From QHXM01 sp032160165 (GTDB lineage Bacteria > Acidobacteriota > Blastocatellia > Pyrinomonadales > Pyrinomonadaceae), in contig JAVHWA010000152.1 in NCBI GenBank assembly GCA_032160165.1, positions 8,665 through 72,664 on the forward strand: a DNA stretch of 64,000 bases, read 5' to 3'. Below, piece after piece: positions 1-9,121 of this stretch (position 1 is its first letter; each line of letters starts with the position of its first letter). Below the pieces are notes generated by a model. That model saw only the letters and a list, made by a program, of their open reading frames with translations. It had not been told where the DNA came from and did no database searches. The position numbers and the translations under genes are program-made.

Positions 1-2
1 CG

Positions 3-3000
3 GTCAATGTCACCAATAGCACCTTAAGCGGCAACTCTGGTGTCGGCGGTGGTGGAGGCATTCAGAATAACACCACTGGCACTTTGAATATCACCAATAG
101 CACCCTCAGCGGTAACTCCAGTATCAGCGGCGGTGGCATTTTCCTAAATGCCGGGCTAACGAACATCACCAACAGCACCATCAGCGGCAATTTTGTTACT
201 GGCGATGGAGGCGGCATCAGAAACTCCTCCGGCACGTTAACGATCAGCAACAGCACGATCACCGACAACCGTGCTGACAACGACAACAACGGCTCCGGCG
301 TTGGCGGCGGGATATTCAGAAGTACCGGCACTGTTATCCTGCGCAGCACCATCATCGCACGCAACTACAACGATGCCAGCCCAAGCACTACTCCGGACGA
401 CATCGCTGGGACGATGGACGCCTCAAGTTCCTTCAACCTGATCGGCATGGGCGGCTCAGGTGGCTTGCTTGATTTCTCGGTCGATCCCACTCCGGCCCAC
501 CAGAATAAGGTCGGAGTTCCGGACCCGGGCCTCGACGCGCTTGGCAACAACGGCGGCCCGACTCTAACGCACGCGCTGCAATGCACCAGCCCGGCGATAG
601 ATAAGGGCAACGCGTTTGGCCAGCCAAAGGACCAGCGCGGGCTCACGCGGGCCTTCAACTTCGCCGACTCGGTTTATCCGAACGCGGTGGGCGGCGACGG
701 GACAGACATCGGCGCACTCGAGACCCAATCGGGCTCCGGCTGTCTGCCTCTGGCGTTTCCACCGGCCTCGCCAACCACGACGGCTGAGGACACGCCGGTG
801 ACGATCCAACTGAAGGGAACATACTCGCAGAATACCGCGCTCTCCTTCACCATCACAGACCAACCGGACCACGGGTCGCTCGGCGCGATCAGCGCACCAG
901 TCTGCACTGGCACCACGCCGCAGAATTGCACGGCTGATGTTCAGTACACGCCCGCGCTCAACTACAACGGGCCCGACGTCTTTAAGTTCAAGGTGAGCGC
1001 CGGAGGGCTCGACTCAGATGAGGCGGATGTTCCCATTACGGTCACCTCAGTTAACGATCCGCCGGTGGCGAACAACCAGACTCCAAATACGGACGAGGAA
1101 GTTCCGGTCCCGATCATCCTATCCGCCTCTGACGGGGATGGGGATCCGTTGACCTGGACGGTACTTACCAATCCGACTGGCGGCGTGCTTTCGGGCACGG
1201 CTCCAAATCTGACTTACACGCCGAACCCGAACTTCTTCGGGCCGGACAGCTTTACGTTCAGAGTCAACGACGGCACGGTCAATTCGAACACCGCGACGGT
1301 CAGCATCACGGTTAACCCGGTCAACGATGCGCCAATCAACACCGTTCCCGCGACGCAAAACACTCCGGAGAATTTCACCCTCGTATTCTCTTCAGGAACG
1401 GGCAATCGCATCTCCATCGCTGACATTGACGCCGGGAATAACGCCGTGCAGGTGACATTGACGGCGACCAACGGGGTCATGACGTTGAACGGCACGGCCG
1501 GTCTGGTGTTCTCACCAGTTAACGCGAACAACAACGGCCTTGACGACGCGACATTGAACTTCACAGGCTCGTTAACCAATATCAACAACGCTCTGAACGG
1601 GATGATCTTCAAGCCAACGCCGGGCTACAGCGGACCCGCTTCTATCCAGATCGTCACCAACGATCAGGGCAGAACAGGTAGCGGAGGCGCCCTCTCTGAT
1701 ACCGACACGGTTGACATCAACGTGCTGGAGGGCGGAACCCTCGCGCTCAGCTCAGCCACTTATACGGTGGATGAAGCAGCGGGCACGGCGACAATCATTG
1801 TGAACCGCACGGGCGGGAGCAGTGGAATTACTACAGTGGATTACACGACCTCGAACGGCACGGCCGTCGCGGGAGTCACCGAGGACTACACCACTGCCTC
1901 GGGTACGTTGACGTTTGCAGACGGCGTAACGACGCGGACGTTCACCATCCCGATCAACAACGACGCGCTTGATGAAACGGACGAGACCCTAAATATCGCG
2001 ATCTCCAACGTCACAGGAAGCGGCGTCCTGGGCGCACCGGCAGCGGCGGTGCTTACGATCACCGACAACGATCCGCCGCCCTCAATTTCAATTAACGACG
2101 TTTCGCAATTCGAAGGAAACTCCGGAACGACGAACTTCACCTTTACCGTCAGCCTGTCCGCACCGGCCGGCCAACCGGTAACGGTCAACTATGCAACGGC
2201 CAACGGGACTGCAACCGCTCCGAGCGATTACACGGCAATCCCGACTACGCTGCTGACGTTCAATCCATTAGAGACAAGCAAGACCGTCACGGTCCTGGTC
2301 AATGGCGACACCAACGCCGAGGTCAACGAATCCTTCTTCGTCAATCTCTCCGGTGCGGTGAATGCCACCATCTCGGATGATCAGGGCGTGGGATTGATCA
2401 ACAGCGAAGATACGCCTGTGGCTCAGCTGGCCTCGTCGACGTACAGCGTAAACGAGGGTGGCTCGCACGTGACGGTCACCGTCACTCGCATAGGCGATCT
2501 GACTCAGCCGCTGAGAATCGACTACGCAACCAGCGATCCTTCAGGCTTGAACAACTGTTCGCAGATCACGACCTTTGCCTCACAACGCTGTGACTATGCC
2601 ACAGTGGTTGGGACGCTAAGGTTCGCGGCTGGAGAGTCCACCAAGTCCATCGTCATTCCGATCGTCGACGATGTATATATAGAGGGAGATGAGCACTTCA
2701 CCCTGACACTCTCGAATGTCGTCGGAGGAGAGCTGGGTACGCCTCTCACGGCGGACATCACCATCGTCGACAACGACAGCGTGCCGGCGCCGAACCCGAT
2801 CTCGAATGATGCGTTCTTTATTCGGCAGCTTTACATTGACCTGCTTGGTCGCTTGCCGGAGCCTGGAGCCATCAATAACTGGCTGGGGATCCTCGATCAC
2901 TGTGCTATCCCGTCTGATCCGGTCAACGGATGTGACAGGATTGCAGTGGCTGCCGGCTTCCTCCGCAGTCAGGAGTTCCAGGGCAGAGGCTACTTCGTCT

Positions 3001-3506
3001 ATCGCCACTACTCGGCGGTGCTGGGCAGGATTCCGCTTTACTCGGAATTCATCCCGGATATGGCGAAGGTCAATGGCTTTCTCAGCGACACGGACCTGGA
3101 GGCCAACAGGGTCGCTTACACCAACGAGCTCATGAATCGTCCAGAGTTCCATGCGCTCTATGACTCGACGATCAACAACCCGACGGCGTTCGTTGACAAA
3201 CTGTTGCAGGTCTCTAATCTGCCGAATCATCCAAGCCGCAACGCCTGGATCAGCGGTTTGACCAACAGCACGTTGACCCGAGCGCAGGTGGTGAGGCAGT
3301 TCATAGACAGCACGGAGGTCTACACCAAGTACGTCAACGAGGCCTTCATCATCATGAACTACTTCGGGTTCCTGAGGCGCAGTGCGGACGGCGCGTATCA
3401 GGCGTGGTTCACGATCTTCAACAACTCGAACGACTATCGCCTGATCATCAACGGGTTTATGAACTCGGCTGAGTACAGACTCAGGTTCGGACCCACGTAC
3501 CCATAA
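3..3506 (+). CDS. Giant secreted protein: beta-helix, Ig/cadherin-like, Calx-beta and DUF4214 (5' partial)
   Basis: The reading frame is open to the left edge, so the true start and signal peptide lie outside; about 1167 residues are visible. Residues 1-130 carry repeated NSTxSGN rungs typical of right-handed parallel beta-helix surface proteins. The helix part ends at a DIGALE motif near residue 245. Two Ig/cadherin-like modules with VNDPP and VNDAP linkers cover about 256-577. Three Calx-beta modules, each closing with an acidic DND/DNDP-like turn, cover about 577-690, 696-805 and 806-925. The C-terminus from about 935 is a DUF4214-type module (LYIDLLGRLPEPG, MNSAEYRLRFG). This architecture is known from secreted adhesive or surface-layer-associated proteins; binding partner unknown. 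A strong terminator follows. Confidence 0.88.
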   Translation, partial: VNVTNSTLSGNSGVGGGGGIQNNTTGTLNITNSTLSGNSSISGGGIFLNAGLTNITNSTISGNFVTGDGGGIRNSSGTLTISNSTITDNRADNDNNGSGVGGGIFRSTGTVILRSTIIARNYNDASPSTTPDDIAGTMDASSSFNLIGMGGSGGLLDFSVDPTPAHQNKVGVPDPGLDALGNNGGPTLTHALQCTSPAIDKGNAFGQPKDQRGLTRAFNFADSVYPNAVGGDGTDIGALETQSGSGCLPLAFPPASPTTTAEDTPVTIQLKGTYSQNTALSFTITDQPDHGSLGAISAPVCTGTTPQNCTADVQYTPALNYNGPDVFKFKVSAGGLDSDEADVPITVTSVNDPPVANNQTPNTDEEVPVPIILSASDGDGDPLTWTVLTNPTGGVLSGTAPNLTYTPNPNFFGPDSFTFRVNDGTVNSNTATVSITVNPVNDAPINTVPATQNTPENFTLVFSSGTGNRISIADIDAGNNAVQVTLTATNGVMTLNGTAGLVFSPVNANNNGLDDATLNFTGSLTNINNALNGMIFKPTPGYSGPASIQIVTNDQGRTGSGGALSDTDTVDINVLEGGTLALSSATYTVDEAAGTATIIVNRTGGSSGITTVDYTTSNGTAVAGVTEDYTTASGTLTFADGVTTRTFTIPINNDALDETDETLNIAISNVTGSGVLGAPAAAVLTITDNDPPPSISINDVSQFEGNSGTTNFTFTVSLSAPAGQPVTVNYATANGTATAPSDYTAIPTTLLTFNPLETSKTVTVLVNGDTNAEVNESFFVNLSGAVNATISDDQGVGLINSEDTPVAQLASSTYSVNEGGSHVTVTVTRIGDLTQPLRIDYATSDPSGLNNCSQITTFASQRCDYATVVGTLRFAAGESTKSIVIPIVDDVYIEGDEHFTLTLSNVVGGELGTPLTADITIVDNDSVPAPNPISNDAFFIRQLYIDLLGRLPEPGAINNWLGILDHCAIPSDPVNGCDRIAVAAGFLRSQEFQGRGYFVYRHYSAVLGRIPLYSEFIPDMAKVNGFLSDTDLEANRVAYTNELMNRPEFHALYDSTINNPTAFVDKLLQVSNLPNHPSRNAWISGLTNSTLTRAQVVRQFIDSTEVYTKYVNEAFIIMNYFGFLRRSADGAYQAWFTIFNNSNDYRLIINGFMNSAEYRLRFGPTYP

Positions 3507-3537
3507 GGCGGCTTTCCCGGCCGCGCTGGTAAACGAA

Positions 3538-3572
3538 AGCCCCGAGTTGCGAGAGCAGCTCGGGGCTTTTTT
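3538..3572 (+). terminator. Rho-independent terminator of the giant surface protein
   Basis: A 9-bp perfect GC-rich stem (AGCCCCGAG / CTCGGGGCT) with a 12-nt loop is followed directly by a run of six T. It lies 31 nt after the stop codon. Confidence 0.93.
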
Positions 3573-3600
3573 ATTGGGGATTGAGAGGCGGAGCGGAAAT

Positions 3601-3740
3601 GAACCACAGAGAGCAAATTAAGAGTTTTGAGTTTTGAGTTTTGAGTTCTTGAGTTCTGAATAAAGCGAAAGACGAAAGCTGCCTTCAATTCAGCATTCAG
3701 CATTCATAATTCAAAATTCTTTCTGTCCTCTGTGGTTAAC
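3601..3740. repeat. Intergenic short-tandem inverted repeat, GAGTTTT unit
   Basis: The left side has AACCACAGAG followed by three GAGTTTT-like heptamers. The right side has ATTCAGC-type heptamers, then TTCAAAATTC, and closes with CTCTGTGGTT, the inverse of the left end. It fills the gap between two convergent genes. Confidence 0.8.
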
Positions 3741-3746
3741 TTCCGC

Positions 3747-6236
3747 TCATACTTCCCTGACTCTTATCGCCTCGGGTTCGATCTGTTTTTGCGAGCCCTC
3801 GACTGAGGACAGCAGAGGTGGCGGTGGATTCGCTACCAGCCGTTCGAGCGCAGCATCCAGCGCTTCCCCGATTCGCGATACGGGAACGATCTCCAGTTCT
3901 TGTCGCACGTCCTCAGGAACGTCTTCCAAATCTCCCTCGTTGCGAGACGGAAGGATAATGCGACGGATGCCCGCGCGATGTGCCGACATCACCTTTTCCT
4001 TGATCCCTCCCACTGGGAAGACCAGGCCCGAGAGTGTGATCTCGCCGGTCATCGCCGTGTCCGGCCGAACTCGACGGCCTGTGTAAAGCGAAGCGAGTGC
4101 GGCTGTGATCGTAACTCCCGCGCTGGGTCCATCCTTTGGGATCGCGCCGGCCGGAACGTGGAGATGGACCCCATAACCCTTGAACATCTCAGGATCGATT
4201 CCGAATTCGGCTGCGTGCGACCACAGGAACGATCTCGCCGCACGCGCGGACTCCTGCATTACCTCGCCCAGCTGTCCGGTAATTGCCAAGCCCGAGCCCC
4301 CGGGCAACAGAGTCGCTTCTATGAAGAGGACTTCGCCTCCCATTTCGGTCCAGGCCATGCCGGTAGCCACACCGGCCGGCAATTCCTTGCGCGCCTCTTC
4401 CGGATAGAATCGCGGCGCGCCCAGGTAGCTCTTGATGTCGGTGGCGTCGACCGTCAGCCGCTCGGCTTCTCCCTGCGCAATCTTCAACGCGGCCTTGCGG
4501 ACGATGCTGCCGATGGTCCGCTCCATCTGCCTGACGCCCGCCTCTCGCGTATACCTGGCTGCGATTAATGCTATCGCCTCATCTGTAATCGTAATCTGTT
4601 CCGCGCTCAAGCCGTTGTCGACAATCTGTCGCGGGACAAGATACTGCCGGGCGATGTGCAGCTTTTCCTGATCGGAATAGCCCGCCAGCCGAATGACCTC
4701 CATCCTATCGCGCAGCGCCATTGGGATTGGTCCCAGCTGATTGGCAGTCGCTATGAAGAAGACCTTGGAGAGATCGAAGGGAAGATCGAGATAGTGATCG
4801 CGGAACGAGTAGTTCTGTTCCGGATCCAGAATCTCAAGCAGCGCAGCCGATGGATCGCCTCGATAGTCGTTCCCCAGTTTGTCGATCTCGTCGAGCATCA
4901 TTACCGGATTGTTGACGCCGGCGCGCCTGATCGATTGAACGATTCGCCCGGGCATCGCGCCAATGTAGGTGCGTCGATGCCCTCGCAGCTCCGCCTCGTC
5001 ACGCACGCCGCCCAGACTCATACGCTCGAACTCACGTCCCAGGGCGCGCGCAATCGAGCGCCCCAGGCTCGTCTTTCCCACGCCCGGCGGCCCGACAAAG
5101 CAGAGGATCGGACTCTTGGCTTCCGGCTTGAGCTTGATAACGGCAAGAAACTCGAGTATTCGTTCCTTCACATCCTCCAGCCCATAGTGGTCCTGATCCA
5201 GGATTTTTCGCGCTTCCTTCAAGTCGAGCTTGTCTTCGCTGGATTTCTTCCAGGGAAGCTCGAGCACGTATTCAAGATAGGTTCGGATGACGTGATAGTC
5301 GGGCGCGGCCGAAGGAAGCTTTTCCATCCGCTTCAGTTCACGATCGGCTTCCTTACGCACTTCGTCGGGCAGGTCCGCAGCTTCCAGGCGCTCGCGCATC
5401 ATCTCGGCTTCTGCGCGCTCGCCGCCTTCGTCGTCACCCAGTTCTTTTTGAATCGCTTTCAACTGCTGGCGCAGCACATAGTCGCGTTGCGCCTTGTTCA
5501 TCTCGCTCTGCGCCTCGGTCGCGATCTTGGAACGTATCTCCATGATCTCGACTTCTCGCGCGAGCAATCCGTACGTAATACGAAGCAGCTCGTCAGCGGT
5601 GTCGGCTTCGAGCATCTTCTGTTCCTGCTCGACGCCCAGGTTCAGTACCGACGCCAGGAAGTAAGCAAGACGAACGGGATCGTTGGCCGACACCACGGCG
5701 GCGCGTATCTCGGGCGGCACTTGCGGAAGCATCGCCAGCGCCTGCTGTATTAAGCCCTGCATGTTGCGTTTGAGTGCTTCGACTTCCTCGGGATCCGCAA
5801 CTTTCAATTCGGGAAGGATTTCGACACGGGCGCGCAGGAAGGGCTGCTCTTGTATCCATTCGAGAACGCGTATCCGTTCCGTGCCCTGGACGATGAGCTG
5901 CATGGCGTCTTCGTCACGCATCATACGCTTGATCATTACAAGCGTTCCCACACTGTAGAGGTCGTTTGGTGTCGCGTCGCCACCGGTCACGTTTTCGCTG
6001 CGAATGGTAATGCAGGCCAGCAGCTTCTCTTCCGTGCCCAATGCGGATTCAACCGCGGCGATGGAGCGCGGGCGACCGACGGCCAGCGGTACAACAGTTT
6101 CAGGAAAGAGGGTCGTCTGCTGGAGCGGAAGGACCCCGATCTCGAACGGGACCGCAGGCAACCGCTGAGGCGCAGGCTCTTCAGCGGGTTTGGCCGGGTT
6201 GGCCATTTGAATGTTCTCGGTTGGTTCTGACATCAC
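3747..6236 (-). CDS. lon: ATP-dependent endopeptidase Lon (LonA)
   Basis: Cytoplasmic AAA+ protease that unfolds and degrades damaged and short-lived regulatory proteins. The 829 residues match the usual LonA length. The N-terminal substrate-binding LON domain covers about 30-220, followed by a helical region. Walker A GPPGVGKTS is near residue 381. The proteolytic domain has the PKDGPSAG motif with the catalytic serine near 706 and its partner lysine about 40 residues later (GGIKEKV). The start is GTG, with an ATG as the next codon and no clear ribosome site. It lies downstream of the Hsp20 gene on the same strand, separated by a repeat. The two form a plausible protein-quality-control group. 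Confidence 0.97.
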   Translation of the reverse strand: MMSEPTENIQMANPAKPAEEPAPQRLPAVPFEIGVLPLQQTTLFPETVVPLAVGRPRSIAAVESALGTEEKLLACITIRSENVTGGDATPNDLYSVGTLVMIKRMMRDEDAMQLIVQGTERIRVLEWIQEQPFLRARVEILPELKVADPEEVEALKRNMQGLIQQALAMLPQVPPEIRAAVVSANDPVRLAYFLASVLNLGVEQEQKMLEADTADELLRITYGLLAREVEIMEIRSKIATEAQSEMNKAQRDYVLRQQLKAIQKELGDDEGGERAEAEMMRERLEAADLPDEVRKEADRELKRMEKLPSAAPDYHVIRTYLEYVLELPWKKSSEDKLDLKEARKILDQDHYGLEDVKERILEFLAVIKLKPEAKSPILCFVGPPGVGKTSLGRSIARALGREFERMSLGGVRDEAELRGHRRTYIGAMPGRIVQSIRRAGVNNPVMMLDEIDKLGNDYRGDPSAALLEILDPEQNYSFRDHYLDLPFDLSKVFFIATANQLGPIPMALRDRMEVIRLAGYSDQEKLHIARQYLVPRQIVDNGLSAEQITITDEAIALIAARYTREAGVRQMERTIGSIVRKAALKIAQGEAERLTVDATDIKSYLGAPRFYPEEARKELPAGVATGMAWTEMGGEVLFIEATLLPGGSGLAITGQLGEVMQESARAARSFLWSHAAEFGIDPEMFKGYGVHLHVPAGAIPKDGPSAGVTITAALASLYTGRRVRPDTAMTGEITLSGLVFPVGGIKEKVMSAHRAGIRRIILPSRNEGDLEDVPEDVRQELEIVPVSRIGEALDAALERLVANPPPPLLSSVEGSQKQIEPEAIRVREV

Positions 6237-6246
6237 GAGCTAAAAT

Positions 6247-6312
6247 GTGTCCAAAAGTCCAAAGTCAAAAGTCGTTCTCGGGTTTCAGGTCTGACATTGG
6301 ACTTTGGACTTC
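6247..6312. repeat. Short-tandem inverted repeat, GTCCAAA unit
   Basis: The left arm has GTCCAAA-type units and the right arm TTTGGAC-type units, between the hsp20 stop and the lon start. The same unit family recurs near 21.0, 32.0, 48.9, 62.5 and 63.7 kb. Confidence 0.85.
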
Positions 6313-6313
6313 C

Positions 6314-6676
6314 TCATTCTTCCCCGCGTAGATGCAATATCAACAACCCGTCACGGTAATCGCGCAATAATGATGCGCCTTCGATCGAGCAGGGAAACTG
6401 CAGTATCTTTTCAAAACGGCTATAAGTAATTTCGAGCTGATGGTAAGAGACGCCTTCTCCAAAGAACGTGTCGCGGCGGCAGCCCGAGATTCGCAGAGTC
6501 CTATCCTGCACGACAATCTGAAGATCGTCGGCACTGACACCCGCGAGATCGACCTTCACGATCCAGCCATCAGCAGTCCGATAGATATCGGCATCGGGCC
6601 GCCATGCGCGCGACCCCGGGCGCGAGCGACGCCCAACATGCAACATGCGGAAATAGCGTTCGACTGATTCAGCCAT
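6314..6676 (-). CDS. Hsp20/alpha-crystallin family small heat-shock protein
   Basis: An ATP-independent holdase chaperone of 120 residues, short for the family. The alpha-crystallin domain occupies nearly all of it: PDADIYRTADGWIVKVDLAG opens the fold near residue 28, followed by DDLQIVVQDRTLRISG. The usual C-terminal I-x-I/V extension is absent because the protein ends in LHLRGEE. A basic N-terminus (VGRRSRPGSRAW) precedes the domain. It sits upstream of lon on the same strand and downstream of the CBS-pair gene. Cotranscription is likely but the repeats on both sides could attenuate it. No strong ribosome-binding site is visible before the ATG. Confidence 0.9.
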   Translation of the reverse strand: MAESVERYFRMLHVGRRSRPGSRAWRPDADIYRTADGWIVKVDLAGVSADDLQIVVQDRTLRISGCRRDTFFGEGVSYHQLEITYSRFEKILQFPCSIEGASLLRDYRDGLLILHLRGEE

Positions 6677-6682
6677 AAAAGC

Positions 6683-6743
6683 CGTGGTCGGTGGTGGGTG
6701 GTCAGTCAGAAGAGTCAGCCTAATAACCGACCACCGACCACTG
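6683..6743. repeat. Short inverted repeat, GGTCGGT unit
   Basis: The left arm GTGGTCGGTGGTGGGTGGTC is mirrored on the right by CCGACCACCGACCAC. It separates the CBS-pair gene stop from the hsp20 start, the usual position for this class of element in the window. Confidence 0.8.
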
Positions 6744-6745
6744 CT

Positions 6746-7237
6746 TCAGGAGACTTTGCTCCAGAACGATGCGCCGCTCGAGATTTCCTCCAGCGCGTCA
6801 GCCAGCTCGCGGTCTTCTTCCGTCTCCAAAGCGATATCGGCCATCGAGATTATGCCGCGCAGGTTGTACTGATCGTCAACGATGGGAATGCGACGGACTT
6901 GTTTGTCACCCATTTTCCGAATCGTGTCGATTACTCGATCGTTCGGATGGGCCGTGTGAACGTCCGTCGTCATCACTTCTTCAACACGCGTCGCTCGCGG
7001 ATCCTTCCCTTGCGCCAGTGCGCGTATCACGATGTCGCGATCGGTTACGAGACCGACCAGCCGGTAACTAGCCGTACCATTCGCCTGACCACTTTCGCGC
7101 GGTTTATCATCTGTTGCCATCGAGTGACGTACAACTACAGGAATCACGCCGGTGTCTTCATCGCGCATCATCGCGGCCACTTCGTGCAGGCTCATCTCGC
7201 AGGTGGCAACCTTGACGTCTTTGGTCATGATCTCCAT
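6746..7237 (-). CDS. CBS domain-pair protein
   Basis: A stand-alone Bateman module of 163 residues that probably senses adenine nucleotides or related ligands in the cytoplasm. The first CBS motif starts at the N-terminus (MTKDVKVATCEMSLHEVA) and the second near residue 85 (VMTTDVHTAHPNDRVIDTIR), ending in VDDQYNLRGIISMADIAL. I start at the ATG of MEIMTKDV because the domain begins there. An in-frame upstream extension of 41 residues looks non-coding, although no strong ribosome site marks the internal ATG. It heads a same-strand series with hsp20 and lon. Confidence 0.85.
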   Translation of the reverse strand: MEIMTKDVKVATCEMSLHEVAAMMRDEDTGVIPVVVRHSMATDDKPRESGQANGTASYRLVGLVTDRDIVIRALAQGKDPRATRVEEVMTTDVHTAHPNDRVIDTIRKMGDKQVRRIPIVDDQYNLRGIISMADIALETEEDRELADALEEISSGASFWSKVS

Positions 7238-7593
7238 ACAGCGAAGATGAGAGCGCTCTGGAGCAGGCGTTCGAGTCTCAAAGCCGCCTCGAGCAGAATT
7301 CTGTGGGTCGCGAGTTCCTGACACCGTCTGGACTCCTGGAAAGAAACGAGTGAGCCGCAATGCCGCTCAGCCTGGAAAACGGCGGAGCTGGACGAAGCGC
7401 TCGAACGCTTTATAGCCGACCAGAAAAATATTGAGGGAACGTATTTCGGATTATACAAGGTTCGTCGAGGATTGCCAGCAATGTCATCAGTCTACCGATT
7501 GCGGAGCGCGGTTTGTCAGAAAGGGGATATACCAGGCGTTGAATATGAAGGGTGGCCGCGTCAACTCAAAGTAACGAGTGCGCCACCAATCGG
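7238..7593. other. Intergenic stretch without a supported gene
   Basis: No convincing gene. A plus-strand frame from about 7315 to 7687 is open and has protein-like composition at 7390-7480, but it lacks a start codon there and runs into the hairpin repeat that follows. It could be a gene remnant. Confidence 0.4.
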
Positions 7594-7704
7594 GTCAGAA
7601 CCGCCTGCGTCAGCGGGCGGGTTCCCGGGCGAAGCAGACCGCGGTAGCGCAGGTCTCTCTAAGTCGGCTCTAGAACCCACCCGCTGACGCAGGCGGTTCT
7701 GACC
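7594..7704. repeat. Paired hairpin repeat, CCGCCTGCGTCAGCGG family
   Basis: Two inverted copies of a roughly 30-bp sequence with core CCGCCTGCGTCAGCGGGC: 7594-7624 forward and 7673-7704 reversed. A third copy lies at 55768-55797. The arms can pair around a loop of about 48 nt. It resembles REP/BIME-type palindromic repeats. Confidence 0.85.
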
Positions 7705-7824
7705 GGTACCTCAACGCTCACGTTCCTCTCAAGCATTGCGCACGTGGATCGCGCTTCACGACAAAACGATTAGCCATGTGATCAATCGATCGAGGAGCAA
7801 CATGAAACAATCGTTCGCAATAGC

Positions 7825-8181
7825 TCATCTCGCACGCCGGCGGCGATGTCGTCTCGAGTTCGCTGCTTTTCCGATCGAGCGCATCGTTCTCGCCTCGAAG
7901 GCAGTCCCTTCCTGATAAATCGTCATCACATCATTCTTGACCTCACCGGCGGCCTCGACCTCTACACCCACGCGGAACCAGGATTCCTTTTGGAAGAGCT
8001 GCGGGTTCAGCAGCAGGTATTTACCAGTCTGTTCACCTTTCTCTGTGATGATTAGCCACCCGCCCGACTCAACTGTTCGTGCCAAACGTCCGCGGATCGT
8101 GATCTCCTGGCCAGCCACAGTTAGCGCCAGGGCCGCAAAGAGCATAAGCGCAGCCGCGCTCGTTGATAGCCATCTTTTCAT
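7825..8181 (-). CDS. Small exported protein of unknown function
   Basis: I do not recognise the family. The start MKRWLSTS is chosen over an ATG 18 nt upstream because GGGAGAAGAG sits at ribosome-site distance. The 118-residue product has a signal peptide (hydrophobic run AAALMLFAALALTVAGQ). A small beta-rich domain of about 80 residues follows (TIRGRLARTVESGGWLI, GKYLLLNPQLF, EVEAAGEVKNDVMTIYQEG). The fold suggests an OB-like or DUF5666-like extracytoplasmic module, but this is only a guess. The C-terminus is strongly basic (RRHRRRRAR). It is divergent from the Rieske gene. Confidence 0.7.
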   Translation of the reverse strand: MKRWLSTSAAALMLFAALALTVAGQEITIRGRLARTVESGGWLIITEKGEQTGKYLLLNPQLFQKESWFRVGVEVEAAGEVKNDVMTIYQEGTAFEARTMRSIGKAANSRRHRRRRAR

Positions 8182-8300
8182 CTCTCTTCTCCCTTTCATC
8201 AGCCATCGTTAAGAGGACCTCTGCTAAGCGCAAGAGAGCGCGCGGCCTCATCCAGACTTGCGCGCTATGCACCATCTTAACCGTTTGTTACGATTCCGCT

Positions 8301-8654
8301 ATGCAGCCATTCGATTCGAAGCTCGAGCAATCGCGAAAACCTGCGCGCGAGGGACAGCTCGTTACCGTCGGTCGAGTCGAGGATGTGCCCCCCGGTCGAG
8401 GAGCGACGGTTGAGTTGCTAAACGGAAACGAGCTCGCGCTCTACAACGTGGACGGGAACTTTTATGCGATCGAGAACTTCTGTCCTCACAAAGGCGCTCC
8501 GCTCGCAGATGGACGTATCTGCGGACACTCGATCGAGTGTGATTGGCATGGCTGGCAATTCGATTTACGAACGGGCGAGTGTTTGACTAATGGCAGCGAG
8601 ATCGAAACCTACGAAGTGATTGTCGAAGAAGGGTTGATCAAAATCAGGATCTAA
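8301..8654 (+). CDS. Rieske [2Fe-2S] ferredoxin-like protein
   Basis: A soluble electron-transfer protein of 117 residues. The Rieske ligands are present in order: C-P-H-K-G near residue 64 and C-D-W-H-G-W near residue 85, the usual Cys-x-His and Cys-x2-His pairs. Flanking text (NFCPHKGAPLADG, WQFDLRTGECL) fits the ferredoxin subunits of ring-hydroxylating dioxygenases and NirD-like proteins. It has no membrane anchor, unlike the bc1-type Rieske protein. The ATG at 8301 gives the normal length; longer in-frame upstream sequence overlaps the divergent gene. No oxygenase neighbours it, so the partner is unknown. A repeat element begins immediately at its stop codon. Confidence 0.88.
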   Translation: MQPFDSKLEQSRKPAREGQLVTVGRVEDVPPGRGATVELLNGNELALYNVDGNFYAIENFCPHKGAPLADGRICGHSIECDWHGWQFDLRTGECLTNGSEIETYEVIVEEGLIKIRI

Positions 8655-8782
8655 GTTCAACGTTCAACGTTCAAGGTTCAACGGTGGTTGTTCTGTAAGG
8701 CGCCAAAGCGAGTTTCAGATGGGTAACCTCGAGCCTCGAAAGTGATCTTTCAACTTTGAACATTGAACATTGAACGTGGAAC
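8655..8782. repeat. Short-tandem inverted repeat, GTTCAAC unit
   Basis: Left: GTTCAACGTTCAACGTTCAA (period 7) directly after the Rieske stop codon. Right: inverse-orientation heptamers (ATTGAAC units) ending at the ferredoxin stop codon. It fills the whole convergent gap. Confidence 0.85.
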
Positions 8783-9016
8783 TTACTGCCCGTCGCTGCC
8801 GATCGCTTCGACTGGACAGGCGGTTAGGGCTTCTTCGCAGAGCGCCCGTTCTTCTTCGTTGGCGGGTTGCTTAAAGACGAAGGAATAGCTGTTCTTGTCA
8901 GACCGGGTGAAGTTGTCGGGAGCGGTATCCCTGCAAACGTCACAGTCTATACACTGCGTGTCGACGTAGTATTCACCAGCTATGTTCTCTTCGACACGAT
9001 CTGTCGGGTCAGCCAC
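8783..9016 (-). CDS. 4Fe-4S single-cluster ferredoxin
   Basis: A small electron carrier of 78 residues. The cluster motif CIDCDVC (C-x2-C-x2-C) lies near residue 20, and the closing CPVEAI motif is close to the C-terminus. This is the layout of the single-cluster [3Fe-4S]/[4Fe-4S] ferredoxins used by cytochromes P450 and other oxidoreductases. The start is GTG, supported by AGAGGAG about 7 nt upstream; longer upstream frames run into a repeat. It follows nadA on the same strand 105 nt later, so the two may share a transcript. NadA is itself a [4Fe-4S] enzyme, but a functional link is speculative. Confidence 0.88.
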   Translation of the reverse strand: MADPTDRVEENIAGEYYVDTQCIDCDVCRDTAPDNFTRSDKNSYSFVFKQPANEEERALCEEALTACPVEAIGSDGQ

Positions 9017-9030
9017 TGAAGGCTCCTCTG

Positions 9031-9113
9031 TGAGTGATGGGTGATAAGTGATAGGAGATAAGTGATAAGAAAGTACCGAAGCTCTTCTTATCACCTATCA
9101 CCTATCACTTGTC
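9031..9113. repeat. Short-tandem inverted repeat, GTGATAA unit
   Basis: The left array (GTGATAAGTGATAGGAGATA and on) and the right array (TTATCACCTATCACCTATCA and on) can pair over about 26 bp with two mismatches around a roughly 12-nt loop. It lies between nadA and the ferredoxin gene. The same unit is reused at 19451-19530. Confidence 0.9.
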
Positions 9114-9121
9114 CCCCTTCT

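Noticed and set aside
4656..5753. 365-codon plus-strand frame inside lon
   Set aside because: It is antisense to the conserved catalytic regions of Lon and resembles no protein family; codon bias of the real gene creates it.
7315..7687. Plus-strand frame with protein-like composition at 7390-7480
   Set aside because: No start codon in the first half, runs through the hairpin repeat, and no recognisable domain. It may be a remnant but I cannot support a gene.
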